Shown in pieces: positions 26,619-37,881 of a DNA stretch of 48,852 nucleotides. The stretch is taken from NCBI GenBank assembly GCA_938083135.1, contig CALLKY010000073.1:1-48852 (forward strand), given 5' to 3'. A program made the translations under genes and the position numbers. How positions within the stretch are numbered: the first letter of the stretch is position 1; every line of letters starts with the position of its first letter. The notes under the pieces are model-generated. The model ran no database searches. It had not been told where the DNA came from and saw only the letters and a list, made by a program, of their open reading frames with translations. Origin of the DNA: an uncultured Alphaproteobacteria bacterium. Its GTDB lineage: Bacteria; Pseudomonadota; Alphaproteobacteria; Bin95.

Positions 26619-27948
26619 CGAAGACGGATTTGGCAGCCGCGCCCGCCGCTTTGCGCGCACAACACGAGCAGTTGGCGGGCTTGCGGCCAAGGTCGCGGGA
26701 GAGCGCTATCTTGGCGTCAATATTAACCGGGATAAGCATGCCGGCGATTTGCGGGCAGCGCTGGGCGGCCTGAAAGGTCCGCTGATGAAGGTCGCGCAAA
26801 TCCTGGCGACGATCCCGGATGCACTACCGAAAGAATATGCCGAAGAACTCCGCCAATTACAGGCAGACGCCCCCTCCATGGGGCCTCCATTCGTGCGCAG
26901 GCGGATGGCGGGGGAGCTTGGGCCAGAATGGCGGCAGTCCTTCGCAGAATTTGACCTGAAGGCCGCCCATGCCGCATCGCTTGGCCAAGTGCACCGGGCC
27001 AAGACCCTTGATGGCCAGGACGTTGCTGTCAAATTGCAATATCCAGATATGAAGGCGGCAGTTGAAGCCGATTTGAAGCAGCTTCAGCTGATCATCGCCG
27101 TTTACCGCCGCTACGATTCAGCCATCAACCCTGACAACATTCAGCTTGAGATCGCTGAACGGCTGCGTGAGGAATTGGATTACCGCCTCGAAGCACAAAA
27201 CATGGCGCTCTACCGCCATATGCTCAGAAATGAGCCCGGCGTTCAGGTGCCGGATTCCTTGCCTGACCTTTCGACAAATCGCTTGATCACCATGAATTGG
27301 TTGACTGGCCGTAATTTGACGGACCTGGATGACGCGCCGGTAGACGTCCGCAATCAGGTCGCCGCCAACATGTTCCGCGCATGGTATGTGCCATTCTATG
27401 AATATGGCGTGATCCATGGTGATCCGCATTTCGGCAATTATTCCGTCGCCGATGACAATTCCATGAACCTGCTCGACTTCGGCTGCATCCGCATTTTCCC
27501 GCCGACCTTCGTTCTCGGCGTGATCGAGCTTTACGAAGCGCTTAGGACTGAGGACAGGGACCGCGCTGCTGCCGCATACGCGATCTGGGGCTTCACGGAC
27601 CTGACCAACGAGGCATTGGATATCCTGAACATCTGGGCAAACTTCATCTACGCGCCATTGCTTGAAGATAAAGTGCGCCGCATCCAAGATGCTGAAACAG
27701 GCCACTACGGTGCGGAGGTCGCAAATAAAGTGCATCAGGAATTGAAGCGGATCGGCGGCGTCACCCCTCCGCGCGAATTCGTGCTCATGGACCGCGCCGC
27801 TATTGGCCTCGGCTCCGTCTTTATGCGCCTCAAAGCTGAGCTCAACTGGGCCGAAATGTTCCGGGACCTGACAAAAGACTTCGACGTTGACGCGCTCACC
27901 AAGCGCCAGGCCGCAGCCCTTAAAGAAGCCGGGCTGCAACAGCCATGA
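26611..27948 (+). CDS. ABC1/UbiB-type atypical kinase
   Basis: Protein-kinase-like fold of the ABC1/ADCK/UbiB family, in which members support ubiquinone synthesis or lipid handling. The family element KxGQ appears as KVAQ (Lys60-Gln63 in GPLMKVAQILATIPDALP). The Ala-rich nucleotide loop is AAHAASLGQVHRA, the ATP-site Lys is in DVAVKLQYPD, and the catalytic loop is HGDPHFGNY (His269) followed by LLDFG. There are no C-terminal membrane helices as in E. coli UbiB, so it may be a soluble paralogue. 445 residues from the ATG at 26611; an ATG at 26602 adds three. It overlaps pepF and shares 4 bases with azoR. Confidence 0.9.
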   Translation: MADEDGFGSRARRFARTTRAVGGLAAKVAGERYLGVNINRDKHAGDLRAALGGLKGPLMKVAQILATIPDALPKEYAEELRQLQADAPSMGPPFVRRRMAGELGPEWRQSFAEFDLKAAHAASLGQVHRAKTLDGQDVAVKLQYPDMKAAVEADLKQLQLIIAVYRRYDSAINPDNIQLEIAERLREELDYRLEAQNMALYRHMLRNEPGVQVPDSLPDLSTNRLITMNWLTGRNLTDLDDAPVDVRNQVAANMFRAWYVPFYEYGVIHGDPHFGNYSVADDNSMNLLDFGCIRIFPPTFVLGVIELYEALRTEDRDRAAAAYAIWGFTDLTNEALDILNIWANFIYAPLLEDKVRRIQDAETGHYGAEVANKVHQELKRIGGVTPPREFVLMDRAAIGLGSVFMRLKAELNWAEMFRDLTKDFDVDALTKRQAAALKEAGLQQP

Positions 27949-28559
27949 CAAACGTCCTCCATATCGCCTGCAGCCCAAAGGGCGACGCCGCCCATAGCTG
28001 GCGAATGGCGGAAATACTGCTGGCGGGTTTATCTGACCAAAATCCGGGGATGGTTATTTCAACGCGCCGTCTTGATCAATCACCGCCGACGCTGGCGAAT
28101 GCTGCTTTTTCCGCTGAAATGATGGCGCATACCACGGCTGAAAGCGCCCGCGATGCAGGCGCGTTACAAGAGTCGGAACAACTGATTGAGGAACTAGATA
28201 CCGCTGACATCCTGGTTATCAGCGCGCCCATGCACAACTTTACAGTTCCAGCAGCACTTAAGGCCTGGATCGATCAGGTCGTCCGCTTTGGCCGCACATT
28301 TCAGAGCACACCAACAGGCAAAGTCGGCCTGCTGCGTGACAGACCGGTTTATGTCGTCATCGCATCCGGTGGGTTTTTCACAGGCGAGAATCCGACACAG
28401 CCGGATTTCCTAACACCCTATCTCCGCGCCATTCTCGCCACGATTGGCCTCAAAGATATTCACTTTGTAACCGCCGAAGCGATGTCCCGTGGGCCGGAGG
28501 CTCTTGCGGCAGGCGAGGCGTCTGCCCGCAGTCAGATAGCGGCGCTGCTAGTAAGGTAG
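27945..28559 (+). CDS. azoR: FMN-dependent NADH:quinone/azo reductase AzoR-like
   Basis: Flavodoxin-fold reductase that moves two electrons from NADH to quinones or azo compounds. N-terminal LHIACSPKGDAAHSWRMAE is the phosphate-binding loop for FMN; SAPMHNFTVPAALKAWIDQV is the conserved P-M-x-N-F-x-x-P-x-x-L-K-x-W-I-D block, and SGGFF supplies the second flavin contact. 204 residues, normal length. It overlaps the ABC1 kinase by 4 bases. With a UbiB-type partner, a function in quinone balance is a reasonable inference. Confidence 0.93.
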   Translation: MTNVLHIACSPKGDAAHSWRMAEILLAGLSDQNPGMVISTRRLDQSPPTLANAAFSAEMMAHTTAESARDAGALQESEQLIEELDTADILVISAPMHNFTVPAALKAWIDQVVRFGRTFQSTPTGKVGLLRDRPVYVVIASGGFFTGENPTQPDFLTPYLRAILATIGLKDIHFVTAEAMSRGPEALAAGEASARSQIAALLVR

Positions 28560-28564
28560 GCGCT

Positions 28565-28590
28565 ACCCCGCAAACTGATTTTTGCGGGGT
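28565..28590. terminator. hairpin between convergent azoR and DUF1476 genes
   Basis: A perfect 10-bp inverted repeat, accccgcaaa / tttgcggggt, with a 6-base loop lies 5 bases after the azoR stop and 9 bases before the DUF1476 stop. There is no run of T after the stem on either strand, so it is not a classical intrinsic terminator. The position between convergent genes suggests a shared transcript end or a 3'-end protector. Confidence 0.6.
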
Positions 28591-28599
28591 AAACGGCTT

Positions 28600-28920
28600 C
28601 TACTCAGCCATGACCTGCTTTTTGGCTTCACCCATCAGCTCGTCCATCTGCTTACGCAGGCGTTCGTTTGTCAGGTCCGTGCCAGCGGCTTTCATGTCGC
28701 CCTGAACTTTTTCGAGCACGTCTTCATCGCCGGGCTTTTCAAAGTCGGACATGACGACATCTTTGGCATAAGCGGTCAGCGCTTCGCCAGACAAGCCCAT
28801 TTGCCCACCAGCCCATTCGCCGAACAGACGATTGCGTCGCGCCGTGACCTTGAACTGAAGTTCCTGGTCATGCTTGAACTTGTTCTCGAAATCCTTCTCG
28901 CGATTATCGAAGCTCGACAT
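28600..28920 (-). CDS. DUF1476 protein, F1Fo-ATPase inhibitor (zeta-type)
   Basis: 106-residue, highly charged helical protein: SSFDNREKDFENKFKHDQEL, then ARRNRLFGEWAGGQMGLSG and SDFEKPGDEDVLEKV. These are the conserved blocks of DUF1476, an alphaproteobacterial family. The Paracoccus denitrificans member is the zeta subunit that inhibits ATP hydrolysis by the F1 ATPase through its N-terminal segment. I start at the ATG at 28920 because it gives the family N-terminus and has GGAGAG upstream; the same frame stays open for 119 more codons without similarity. Single gene. Confidence 0.88.
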   Translation of the reverse strand: MSSFDNREKDFENKFKHDQELQFKVTARRNRLFGEWAGGQMGLSGEALTAYAKDVVMSDFEKPGDEDVLEKVQGDMKAAGTDLTNERLRKQMDELMGEAKKQVMAE

Positions 28921-29038
28921 ATGCTCTATCTCTCCTTGGGAGCGGTGTGGTTGTTTCGTATATAGGGCACCGGGTGCCAGTTCGCGATAGGGCGCGATGC
29001 GGTGCCGGTGAAATTTTTCTGAAAGATGAGCATTTTCT

Positions 29039-29794
29039 ATGTGCACCGTCGTTCTTCTGCGCCGACCCGGCCACCGCTGGCCACTTTTGCTGGCCGCCAA
29101 CCGGGATGAACGGATTGACCGCCCCTGGGACCCGCCGGCCCGCCACTGGCCGGACCGGGAGGACGTCACGGCTGGACGCGACCAAGAAGCAGGCGGCACC
29201 TGGCTTGGGATGAACGACCATGGCGTCGTCGCAGCCATCCTCAACCGCTCCGGCTCACTTGGGCCAGCCGACGGCAAGCGGAGCCGTGGCGAGCTGGTGC
29301 TAGACGCCCTGGACTTTGCAGACGCCCGCGAAGCCGCTGAAGCAATTGGCGATCTGGATGCCGGTGCCTACCGTAGCTTCAACCTCGTGATCGCAGACAA
29401 CGAAGATGCCTTCTGGATTAAAGGCCTTGGCCGGGGTGCGCCCATCGTTGCGCCCGCACCTACCGGCGTATCCGTGCTCACGGCCCATGACCTGAATGAC
29501 ACGGCCGCCTCGCCCCGCGCCCGCCATTATCTGCCACTGTTCGAGGCCAGGCCTATCCCAGACCCAGAAACCAGTGACTGGGCAGCATGGGAAGCTCTGC
29601 TCGCATCGAAAGACATGGCACCCGGCGAATTTGAGCCCAATGCTGCAATCCATGTTGAGACGGACTACGGCTTTGGCACCGTCTCTAGTTCCGTGATGGC
29701 GCTGCCGAATCGTAATGCGGAGAACTTGAAGCCCCATTGGCGCTTTGCCCGCGTTTGGCCCGAACGTGAGGCCTTTACGACCGTAATGCCTTGA
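29039..29794 (+). CDS. NRDE / TANGO2-family protein
   Basis: 251 residues starting MCTVV, with [13 protein letters not shown] near 18-30, the N-R-D-E signature of PF05742. Cys2 follows the initiator Met and the fold is thought to be Ntn-hydrolase-like, so an exposed N-terminal Cys could be a nucleophile; that is inference. Further blocks are [18 protein letters not shown] and the Asn/Asp-rich [16 protein letters not shown]. Eukaryotic TANGO2 has been linked to haem or lipid handling; the bacterial role is not settled. It is divergent from the DUF1476 gene across 118 bases and upstream of purC by 133 bases. Confidence 0.88.
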   Translation: MCTVVLLRRPGHRWPLLLAANRDERIDRPWDPPARHWPDREDVTAGRDQEAGGTWLGMNDHGVVAAILNRSGSLGPADGKRSRGELVLDALDFADAREAAEAIGDLDAGAYRSFNLVIADNEDAFWIKGLGRGAPIVAPAPTGVSVLTAHDLNDTAASPRARHYLPLFEARPIPDPETSDWAAWEALLASKDMAPGEFEPNAAIHVETDYGFGTVSSSVMALPNRNAENLKPHWRFARVWPEREAFTTVMP

Positions 29795-29927
29795 ATCCGC
29801 GACACCCGGTCGCCAGTTTTGCACAGGCGCTCTGTGGGACTCTTGTCACCCGCTCCGCTATAAAACAGTTCCAGGCGATCAGAGCCACGCGCGGCTCCGA
29901 TTGCGCTCAATATTTCCGGATACCGAC

Positions 29928-30722
29928 ATGCCCCGCCGCAGACGGATTTACGAAGGTAAGGCCAAGGTCCTTTTTGAAGGCCCGGAGCCCGGCACCCTCG
30001 TTCAGTACTTCAAAGACGACGCGACTGCATTCAACGCGCAAAAGCATGCGCTCATTGAAGGCAAAGGCGTTCTGAACAACCGCATTTCAGAATACCTCAT
30101 GCTGCGTTTGGCTGAAGTTGGCGTGCCGACACACTTCGTCAAACGCCTTAACATGCGTGAGCAACTCATTCGCCAGGTTGAAATTATTCCGATTGAAGTG
30201 GTCGTCCGCAACGTTGCCGCCGGCTCAATCTCAAAGCGCTTAGGCATTGCAGAAGGCACGCCGCTACCACGGTCCATCGTTGAATATTATTACAAAGACG
30301 ATGCCTTGGGCGACCCGTTAGTGACCGAAGAACACATCACAGCTTTTGGCTGGGCAAGCCCGCCTGATCTAGATGACATGTTCAACATGGCACTTCGGAT
30401 CAACGATTATATGACGGGCCTGTTCATGGGCGGCGGCATGAAATTGATTGATTTCAAGATCGAGTTTGGCCGTCTGGTTACCGATGATGTCGAACAGATC
30501 GTGCTGGCTGATGAAATCAGCCCCGATTCTTGCCGTTTATGGGATATCAAAACCAACGAAATCTTCGACAAGGACCGTTTCCGCAAGGACCTTGGCGGTG
30601 TTGTCGAAGGCTACCGTGAAGTTGCACGGCGCCTTGGCATTCTGCAGGAAGCCAACGTCACCGACCTGAAAACGGGCGGCCCTCACGCTACCGAAGTTGA
30701 AGAAAGCACGTCTGACAAATGA
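29928..30722 (+). CDS. purC: SAICAR synthase
   Basis: Joins CAIR and aspartate with ATP in purine synthesis. N-terminal [21 protein letters not shown] carries the G-K-A-K nucleotide loop. [15 protein letters not shown] near 93-107 and [10 protein letters not shown] near 180-189 are the substrate and metal motifs. 264 residues from the ATG at 29928, the start used by alphaproteobacterial homologues; a TTG at 29901 would add nine residues. A TATAAA at 29859-29864 may be the -10 box of the operon, though no good -35 precedes it. It overlaps purS by 4 bases. Confidence 0.97.
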   Translation: MPRRRRIYEGKAKVLFEGPEPGTLVQYFKDDATAFNAQKHALIEGKGVLNNRISEYLMLRLAEVGVPTHFVKRLNMREQLIRQVEIIPIEVVVRNVAAGSISKRLGIAEGTPLPRSIVEYYYKDDALGDPLVTEEHITAFGWASPPDLDDMFNMALRINDYMTGLFMGGGMKLIDFKIEFGRLVTDDVEQIVLADEISPDSCRLWDIKTNEIFDKDRFRKDLGGVVEGYREVARRLGILQEANVTDLKTGGPHATEVEESTSDK

Positions 30723-30961
30723 AAGCGCGCGTCGCCATCCGCCTCCGTCCAGATGTTCTGGACCCCCAAGGTAAGGCCATCGGCCAAGCACTTGGAACAT
30801 TAGGCTTTTCTGGCGTGGATAATGTCCGCCAAGGCAAGCTGATCGAATTGGACGTTGAAGCTTCAGACGCTGCGGGAGCCAAAGCACAGGTCAAGGCGAT
30901 GTGTGAGCGCCTGCTCGCCAATCCCGTGATCGAAGATTACGAGATCGAGATTGAAGGCTGA
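30719..30961 (+). CDS. purS: FGAM synthase subunit PurS
   Basis: Small subunit of the three-part phosphoribosylformylglycinamidine synthase; it bridges PurL and PurQ. 80 residues, beginning [20 protein letters not shown], the conserved PurS start, and ending with an [13 protein letters not shown]-like strand (here [14 protein letters not shown]). It is joined to purC by a 4-base overlap and to purQ by a 1-base overlap, so all are translated from one message. Confidence 0.96.
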   Translation: MKARVAIRLRPDVLDPQGKAIGQALGTLGFSGVDNVRQGKLIELDVEASDAAGAKAQVKAMCERLLANPVIEDYEIEIEG

Positions 30962-31629
30962 TGCGCGCCGCTATCGTCGTCTTCCCCGGCTCTAATCGTG
31001 AGCGCGATATGGCGCTGGCATGCCGTCGCGCATTTGGCAAAGAACCGGAGCTCGTCTGGCACCGGGACACGACTTTGCCAGATGTTGATTTCGTAGCGCT
31101 GCCTGGCGGCTTCAGCTATGGCGACTATCTTCGCCCTGGTGCCATCGCCGCCCGCGCACCGATTATGCGGGCTGTGATCGACCATGCAGCGCGCGGTGCC
31201 CCCGTCCTGGGGGTATGCAACGGCTTCCAGATCATGATTGAAGCTGGGATGCTGCCCGGCGCTCTGCTGCGCAACGCAACACTGAACTTTGTCTGCAAAA
31301 ACACAACGCTGGTCTGCGCATCCAGTGATTCTGCATTTACGCATGGCATGCAGGCTGGCGAGACTGCCCTCACCGTGCCTGTAGCGCACCATGACGGCGG
31401 GTATTTCGTAACCCCTGATATGCTGCAGGTGCTGGAGGCAGAGGACCGCATAGCCTTCCGATATGCGCCCGGTCAGAACCCCAACGGCTCCACAGCGGAT
31501 ATTGCGGGCGTCATCAATGATGGTCGCAACGTGGTGGGCTTGATGCCCCACCCAGAAAACGCGACAGACCCGCTTGCAGGCGGCACTGACGGATTGGCGC
31601 TCTTCCAGAGCCTGCTGGAGGCTGCTTAA
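30961..31629 (+). CDS. purQ: FGAM synthase glutaminase subunit PurQ
   Basis: Class I glutamine amidotransferase that supplies ammonia to PurL. Catalytic Cys86 is in [11 protein letters not shown] and the His-Glu pair is His197/Glu199 in [10 protein letters not shown]. The N-terminal [14 protein letters not shown] and [16 protein letters not shown] are standard for PurQ. 222 residues. It starts on the last base of the purS stop and ends 1 base before the purL start. Confidence 0.97.
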   Translation: MRAAIVVFPGSNRERDMALACRRAFGKEPELVWHRDTTLPDVDFVALPGGFSYGDYLRPGAIAARAPIMRAVIDHAARGAPVLGVCNGFQIMIEAGMLPGALLRNATLNFVCKNTTLVCASSDSAFTHGMQAGETALTVPVAHHDGGYFVTPDMLQVLEAEDRIAFRYAPGQNPNGSTADIAGVINDGRNVVGLMPHPENATDPLAGGTDGLALFQSLLEAA

Positions 31630-31630
31630 T

Positions 31631-33826
<2,196 letters not shown>

Positions 33827-33851
33827 CCGCGCCGCTAAGGAGCTTAAATCC

Positions 33852-34091
33852 ATGGCGATGAACGCCCACGAAATCGAAGCGCTGATCAAAGAAGCGATGC
33901 CAGACGCGACGGTCGAAATCCGCGACCTCGCTGGCGATGGCGATCACTATGCTGCCCACGTCACCTCTGTTGCGTTCAAGGGTAAATCCCGGGTGGCGCA
34001 GCATCAGCTTGTATATGCGGCACTCAAGGGCCGGATGGGCGGCGAACTGCACGCCCTTGCCCTTCAAACCGCCGTACCAGATAACGCCTAA
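33852..34091 (+). CDS. BolA-family protein
   Basis: 79 residues: NAHEIEALIKEAMPDATVEIRDLAGDGDHYAAHVTS, then FKGKSRVAQHQLVYAALKGRMG. This is the short BolA type with the conserved H-Q-x-V-Y-A-A-L block; the His of the RVAQHQ segment is the usual ligand when BolA and a CGFS glutaredoxin share a 2Fe-2S cluster. The start ATG at 33852 has AAGGAGC upstream with 8-base spacing. The partner grxD starts 22 bases downstream, so both proteins are likely made together. Confidence 0.93.
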   Translation: MAMNAHEIEALIKEAMPDATVEIRDLAGDGDHYAAHVTSVAFKGKSRVAQHQLVYAALKGRMGGELHALALQTAVPDNA

Positions 34092-34113
34092 TTCAATTCA
34101 GGAGACAGATTAA

Positions 34114-34440
34114 ATGTCCGATACAAACGCCCGTATCCAAAGCGAAATTGATGAAACACCAGTCGTACTTTTTATGAAAGGCACGCCCGTGTTTCCGCAA
34201 TGCGGTTTCTCCTCCACGGTTGTCCAGGTGCTGACGCACATGGGCGTTCCGTTTAAAGGCGTGAACGTTCTGGAAGACGCTGACATCCGTGAAGGCGTCA
34301 AGCAGTTCTCGAACTGGCCAACGATCCCACAGCTTTACGTCAAAGGGGAATTCGTTGGCGGCTGTGACATCATTCGTGAGATGTATGAGTCTGGCGAGCT
34401 TGAGAACCTGATGGCCGAAAAAGGCGTCGAAGCCGCATAA
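34114..34440 (+). CDS. grxD: monothiol glutaredoxin (Grx4/GrxD type)
   Basis: 108 residues with the CGFS active site: Cys30 in [13 protein letters not shown]. It binds and transfers 2Fe-2S clusters with glutathione. [22 protein letters not shown] is the conserved T-I-P cis-Pro and GG-D glutathione-binding block. A GGAGA ribosome site precedes the ATG. It is the last gene of the purC-purS-purQ-purL-bolA-grxD string, an order common in alphaproteobacteria. Confidence 0.96.
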   Translation: MSDTNARIQSEIDETPVVLFMKGTPVFPQCGFSSTVVQVLTHMGVPFKGVNVLEDADIREGVKQFSNWPTIPQLYVKGEFVGGCDIIREMYESGELENLMAEKGVEAA

Positions 34441-34441
34441 T

Positions 34442-34466
34442 CTGGCCTGATTTGGGAGGCGGCCAG
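34442..34466 (+). promoter_or_regulatory. small hairpin with the ribosome site in its loop
   Basis: ctggcc (34442-34447) and ggccag (34461-34466) can pair around a 13-base loop that contains GGGAGG (34454-34459), the likely ribosome site of the antiporter gene starting at 34468. The stem ends 1 base before the ATG. It may tune translation, or be chance in GC-rich DNA. Confidence 0.3.
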
Positions 34467-34467
34467 C

Positions 34468-35757
34468 ATGGGCGTGTTCGAAGCCATCGCGCTGCTGCTT
34501 GTCGCCACCGCTACTGCGGCCTACGTGAATCACCGCTTTTTCCGCCTACCCCACACCATTGGCGTGGCGTTGGCGGCTTTAGCGGGGTCAATCATTGTTC
34601 TGCTTGTTGATGTGGCAGTCCCGCATCTGAAGCTTGCTGAACAGGCCGTAACCTTCGTGAACGAATTTGAGTTCGCGGACACACTGCTGGACGGCATGTT
34701 GAGCTTCCTTTTGTTCGCAGGCGCGCTCCATGTTGATATGGACCGGCTCGCCAAGCAGAAGTGGCCCATCGCCCTTCTCGCCACAGGCGGCGTCGTCTTA
34801 TCGACCTTCGTTGTCGGCACGATTGTCTACTTTGGCTTTGATCTGATCGGCCAGCCTATTCCCTACATTTGGGCGCTGGCATTTGGCGCATTGATTTCGC
34901 CGACGGATCCAGTCGCGACGCTTGGTATCCTCAAATCAATCGCCGTACCGCCTTCCGTGGCGGCAAAGATCGCTGGCGAATCCTTGTTCAATGATGGCGT
35001 CGGCGTCGTGGTGTTCATCGTCATTGTCGGCATCATTACCAATAGCGCAGGCGGCGACGCAGAGGCGACTGCGGTATTCGCTGCTGAAACCTTCGCGCTG
35101 GAGGCTGTTGGCGGCGCTGCGCTTGGCTTTGCTGCGGGTTGGATCGTCTATCGTGCGCTCCGCAGCGCGGATGATCACGTCGTCGAAATCCTTATGACCC
35201 TTGCCCTGGCAACTGGTGTTTACGCCCTTGCTTCATCCCTGCATCTCTCCGGGCCAATCGCCGTTGTTGTTGCAGGATTGCTGATCGGCAATCAGGGCGT
35301 CAACAAAGCGATGAGTGACCATACGCGGGATAATCTGCTGCGGTTTTGGGAACTGACAGACGAGATGCTGAACTCAGTCCTGTTCCTGTTGATCGGCATG
35401 GAGGCCGTATTAATCGGCTTCAACGTGACGACAGCGACCGCCGGCGCGATCGCCATCGTCGCCATGTTGATTGGCCGCTCCACCGCCGTACTGACGGTGG
35501 TGACATTGCTGCGACGGCAGACCGCATTCACACCCGGTGCCGCCCCAGCATTGATCTGGGGCGGTCTCAAGGGCGGTATTTCTGTAGCACTCGCGTTATC
35601 CCTGCCGGAGTCTGAGGTTAAACCTCTCCTGCTTGCCGCCACCTACATCGCTGTCGTGTTCTCAATCGTGGTTCAGGGATTGACGCTACAAGGCGTCTTG
35701 AAGCGGGCCTTCCGGGGACAAGACATCGAAGAAGAAGGCCCGCTTCCAAGGCACTAA
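34468..35757 (+). CDS. CPA1-family Na+(K+)/H+ antiporter
   Basis: 429 residues and about 12 membrane segments. The ion site of CPA1 exchangers is visible: SPTDPVAT (Asp147) and the Asn-Asp pair Asn175-Asp176 in AGESLFNDGVGVVVF. GGLKGGISVALALSLP near residues 365-380 is the conserved R/K-G-G-hydrophobic helix. Sodium is likely, but potassium cannot be excluded. No cytoplasmic nucleotide-binding domain follows. It is 27 bases after grxD and convergent with the cyclase-family gene, 7 bases away. Confidence 0.93.
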   Translation: MGVFEAIALLLVATATAAYVNHRFFRLPHTIGVALAALAGSIIVLLVDVAVPHLKLAEQAVTFVNEFEFADTLLDGMLSFLLFAGALHVDMDRLAKQKWPIALLATGGVVLSTFVVGTIVYFGFDLIGQPIPYIWALAFGALISPTDPVATLGILKSIAVPPSVAAKIAGESLFNDGVGVVVFIVIVGIITNSAGGDAEATAVFAAETFALEAVGGAALGFAAGWIVYRALRSADDHVVEILMTLALATGVYALASSLHLSGPIAVVVAGLLIGNQGVNKAMSDHTRDNLLRFWELTDEMLNSVLFLLIGMEAVLIGFNVTTATAGAIAIVAMLIGRSTAVLTVVTLLRRQTAFTPGAAPALIWGGLKGGISVALALSLPESEVKPLLLAATYIAVVFSIVVQGLTLQGVLKRAFRGQDIEEEGPLPRH

Positions 35758-35764
35758 GCGCCCG

Positions 35765-36829
35765 CTAGACCATCGCCACCGCATTGGCCGGACTACCGAC
35801 TGCGCCTGGCAGGCGGAGCGGCTGGCAGGTCGCGAAGAAGCGCGTGCGGTTATTGGCTTTCAGCCAGTGCGCCAGCTCGGTGAGGTACCACATCTCCCCC
35901 AATGGCACGCCGAGTTTAAACAGGCAGTGCTGATGCAGTGGGCTGTTCGCGTAAGTCTTGCCAGGTGCCGGACGGGCGGGTGACTGCTCGACCGCATAAT
36001 TATCCGCGATCATGGCGACGACGCCTGAATCCGTGATCCAGTTCAGCAGCTTGTCGTCACGCCCGTCCAGTGTGGCGCAGGTTTGGTGCATTTTCTCATG
36101 GGTCGGGTTCTTGCCACACTCCAAGATGACGTCCGCGAACCCGGTATAGAGGAACATCAGGTCACCCTCTTCCGGCGCAACCTTCTGATCTTCCATCGCC
36201 TGCATGAACACATCATATCCGACGACCTTACGCTCGCGCCCGATCACATCGAACAGGTTCAGCAGATTGCCGCGCCCAACAACGCCATGCTCTGCCATGG
36301 TTTCGATGCCAAGTTTGCGGGCACCGATGCCCTCTTCACGCGGTTCTTGGCTGCCATCTTTGGCGTAATCAACGGTACCGATAATGTCTTTGCCGCCTTC
36401 AAAGCCGTTGTAGTAGCGAATTTCTGGCACGCCATCGCCATCTGCATCAAACAGCTGGCCCATATGGCAGAACGCATCCCACTGGGAAGAATACTGCAAC
36501 GTCATCGTCACGCGGTCATCGCAGCCGACATCAATATGCGCCGGGTTATCCATACGGAGCGGATAATTGTAGCGGGGCGTACCGCTTGTTGCATCTATCG
36601 TCGGCTCAAGCTTTGGCGGCAGGCGGCGCGGGTTCAGCACATTTCCGCCCGGATAATCCAGCGGCAAGGAAAGGCAGAAGCGTTCACCCGTTTGAATTTC
36701 TTTTGCGGCACGGAGAACCCGTTCCGGTGTCAAAAGGTTCATCCGGCCAAGTTGATCATCCGGCCCCCAATCGCCCCAAGTTGAGCCTTCGGGGCGATGT
36801 TTCCAGCGCGGGTTTGCGGGTGCGTTCAT
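35765..36829 (-). CDS. cyclase-family (kynurenine formamidase-like) hydrolase
   Basis: 354 residues from the ATG at 36829, chosen because GAGGAAA lies just upstream and relatives begin near this point; an upstream ATG at 36889 adds 20 residues. QYSSQWDAFCHMGQLFD near 112-128 holds the Q-W-D-x-x-x-H metal motif of the PF04199 cyclase family, and HGVVGRGNLLNL is the second block. Members include formamidases and isatin hydrolases, which cut C-N bonds with a bound metal; the substrate is not known. It is divergent from the nitronate monooxygenase gene across 77 bases. Confidence 0.87.
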   Translation of the reverse strand: MNAPANPRWKHRPEGSTWGDWGPDDQLGRMNLLTPERVLRAAKEIQTGERFCLSLPLDYPGGNVLNPRRLPPKLEPTIDATSGTPRYNYPLRMDNPAHIDVGCDDRVTMTLQYSSQWDAFCHMGQLFDADGDGVPEIRYYNGFEGGKDIIGTVDYAKDGSQEPREEGIGARKLGIETMAEHGVVGRGNLLNLFDVIGRERKVVGYDVFMQAMEDQKVAPEEGDLMFLYTGFADVILECGKNPTHEKMHQTCATLDGRDDKLLNWITDSGVVAMIADNYAVEQSPARPAPGKTYANSPLHQHCLFKLGVPLGEMWYLTELAHWLKANNRTRFFATCQPLRLPGAVGSPANAVAMV

Positions 36830-36906
36830 CACTGTTTCCTCTTGCGTTTTTAGGTATGCAGGACCAAGCATGGCCCAACAAACGCTCACCTGAAAGGCCC
36901 AATGCC

Positions 36907-37869
36907 ATGCCGTTCGATACCGCCCTTACCCGCATGCTTGGAATTGACATTCCAGTTATCTCCGCGCCCATGGCTGGCGTCGCTGGCGGCAAACTGGCCG
37001 CGGCAGTTACGGGCGGCGGCGGCCTTGGCTTGATCGGCGGCGGCTATCCGGACCCGGCTGTGATCGAGCATGAATTTGGTGAGGCAGGCAACGCCGTGGT
37101 CGGTATTGGCTTCATCACTTGGGCCCTGGCCAAAAACCCAGCTGCATTGGATGTCGCCCTGGCCCATAGCCCAAAGGCGATATTTCTATCATTCGCTGAT
37201 ATTGCGCCCTTCGTCGCCCAAGCAAAGTCATCTGGTGCCACGTTGATTGCCCAGGTCCAGACCGTTGGCCAAGCGCGCGCCGTGGCGGACGCAGGCGCGG
37301 ATATGATCGTGGCCCAGGGGACTGAAGCCGGCGGACATGGTGCGGCCAGAGCAACGCTTCCGCTGGTGCCAGCCGTGGTCGATGCCGTTGGGTCCATACC
37401 CGTGCTGGCTGGCGGTGGGATTGCAGACGGGCGCGGATTGGCGGCAGCCTTGGCGCTCGGTGCTGCCGGTGCCTTAGTGGGCTCCGCCTTTGTCGCCGCA
37501 GAGGAATCGCTTGCAAGTGCCAATGGCAAACAGCGGCTCGCGACCGGGTCCGGTGATGATACGGCTAAGGGGTCAGAATTTGATCTACTGCGCGGAATTG
37601 ATTGGCCAGATGGCTATCAGATTCGCACCATGGATACGCCATTCTTCAAGAGCCTCCGTGATGCACCGCCAAGCACAGATGCTGAGGTTCAGGCAGCAAA
37701 AGCTGCATTCGATGCAGCCCGTGAAAAAGATGATATGTCCGTTGCGACCGTCATCGCGGGCGAGGCAGCTGACATGATCAACGCCATTGAGCCGGCATCG
37801 GCTATTTTGCAGAGAATGGCGAACGAGGCGGAAGCGATTCTCCGCTCCCGCCCCGGCTTATCCGATTAG
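36907..37869 (+). CDS. nitronate monooxygenase family protein
   Basis: FMN-dependent TIM-barrel enzyme (NMO/2-nitropropane dioxygenase family). N-terminal LGIDIPVISAPMAGVAGG, then GGGGLGLIGGGY and the FMN phosphate region AQGTEAGGHGAARATLPLVPAVVDA and VLAGGGIADGRGLAAALALGA. 320 residues. I start at the ATG at 36907, after GAAAGG, which gives the family N-terminus; the frame is open from 36586 on the cyclase strand region without similarity. A related activity is enoyl reduction (FabK), but the G-T-E-A-G-G-H motif is shared, so the substrate remains open. Confidence 0.9.
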   Translation: MPFDTALTRMLGIDIPVISAPMAGVAGGKLAAAVTGGGGLGLIGGGYPDPAVIEHEFGEAGNAVVGIGFITWALAKNPAALDVALAHSPKAIFLSFADIAPFVAQAKSSGATLIAQVQTVGQARAVADAGADMIVAQGTEAGGHGAARATLPLVPAVVDAVGSIPVLAGGGIADGRGLAAALALGAAGALVGSAFVAAEESLASANGKQRLATGSGDDTAKGSEFDLLRGIDWPDGYQIRTMDTPFFKSLRDAPPSTDAEVQAAKAAFDAAREKDDMSVATVIAGEAADMINAIEPASAILQRMANEAEAILRSRPGLSD

Positions 37870-37881
37870 GCTTTCAGCCTA
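37867..37881. terminator. hairpin carrying both stop codons of a convergent gene pair
   Basis: taggct-ttc-agccta is a perfect 6-bp inverted repeat with a 3-base loop. Its left TAG is the stop of the nitronate monooxygenase gene, and its right CTA is the complement of the TAG of the His-rich protein gene. It is short and lacks a T run, so any termination role is weak. Confidence 0.3.

Noticed and set aside
26112-27978. Long minus-strand frames opposite pepF and the ABC1 kinase gene
   Set aside because: They have no recognisable domains, and the plus-strand proteins carry intact active sites and overlap junctions.
29795-29927. Purine riboswitch or PurR-type box ahead of purC
   Set aside because: No purine aptamer core or long palindrome is visible; only a TATAAA at 29859 without a good -35.
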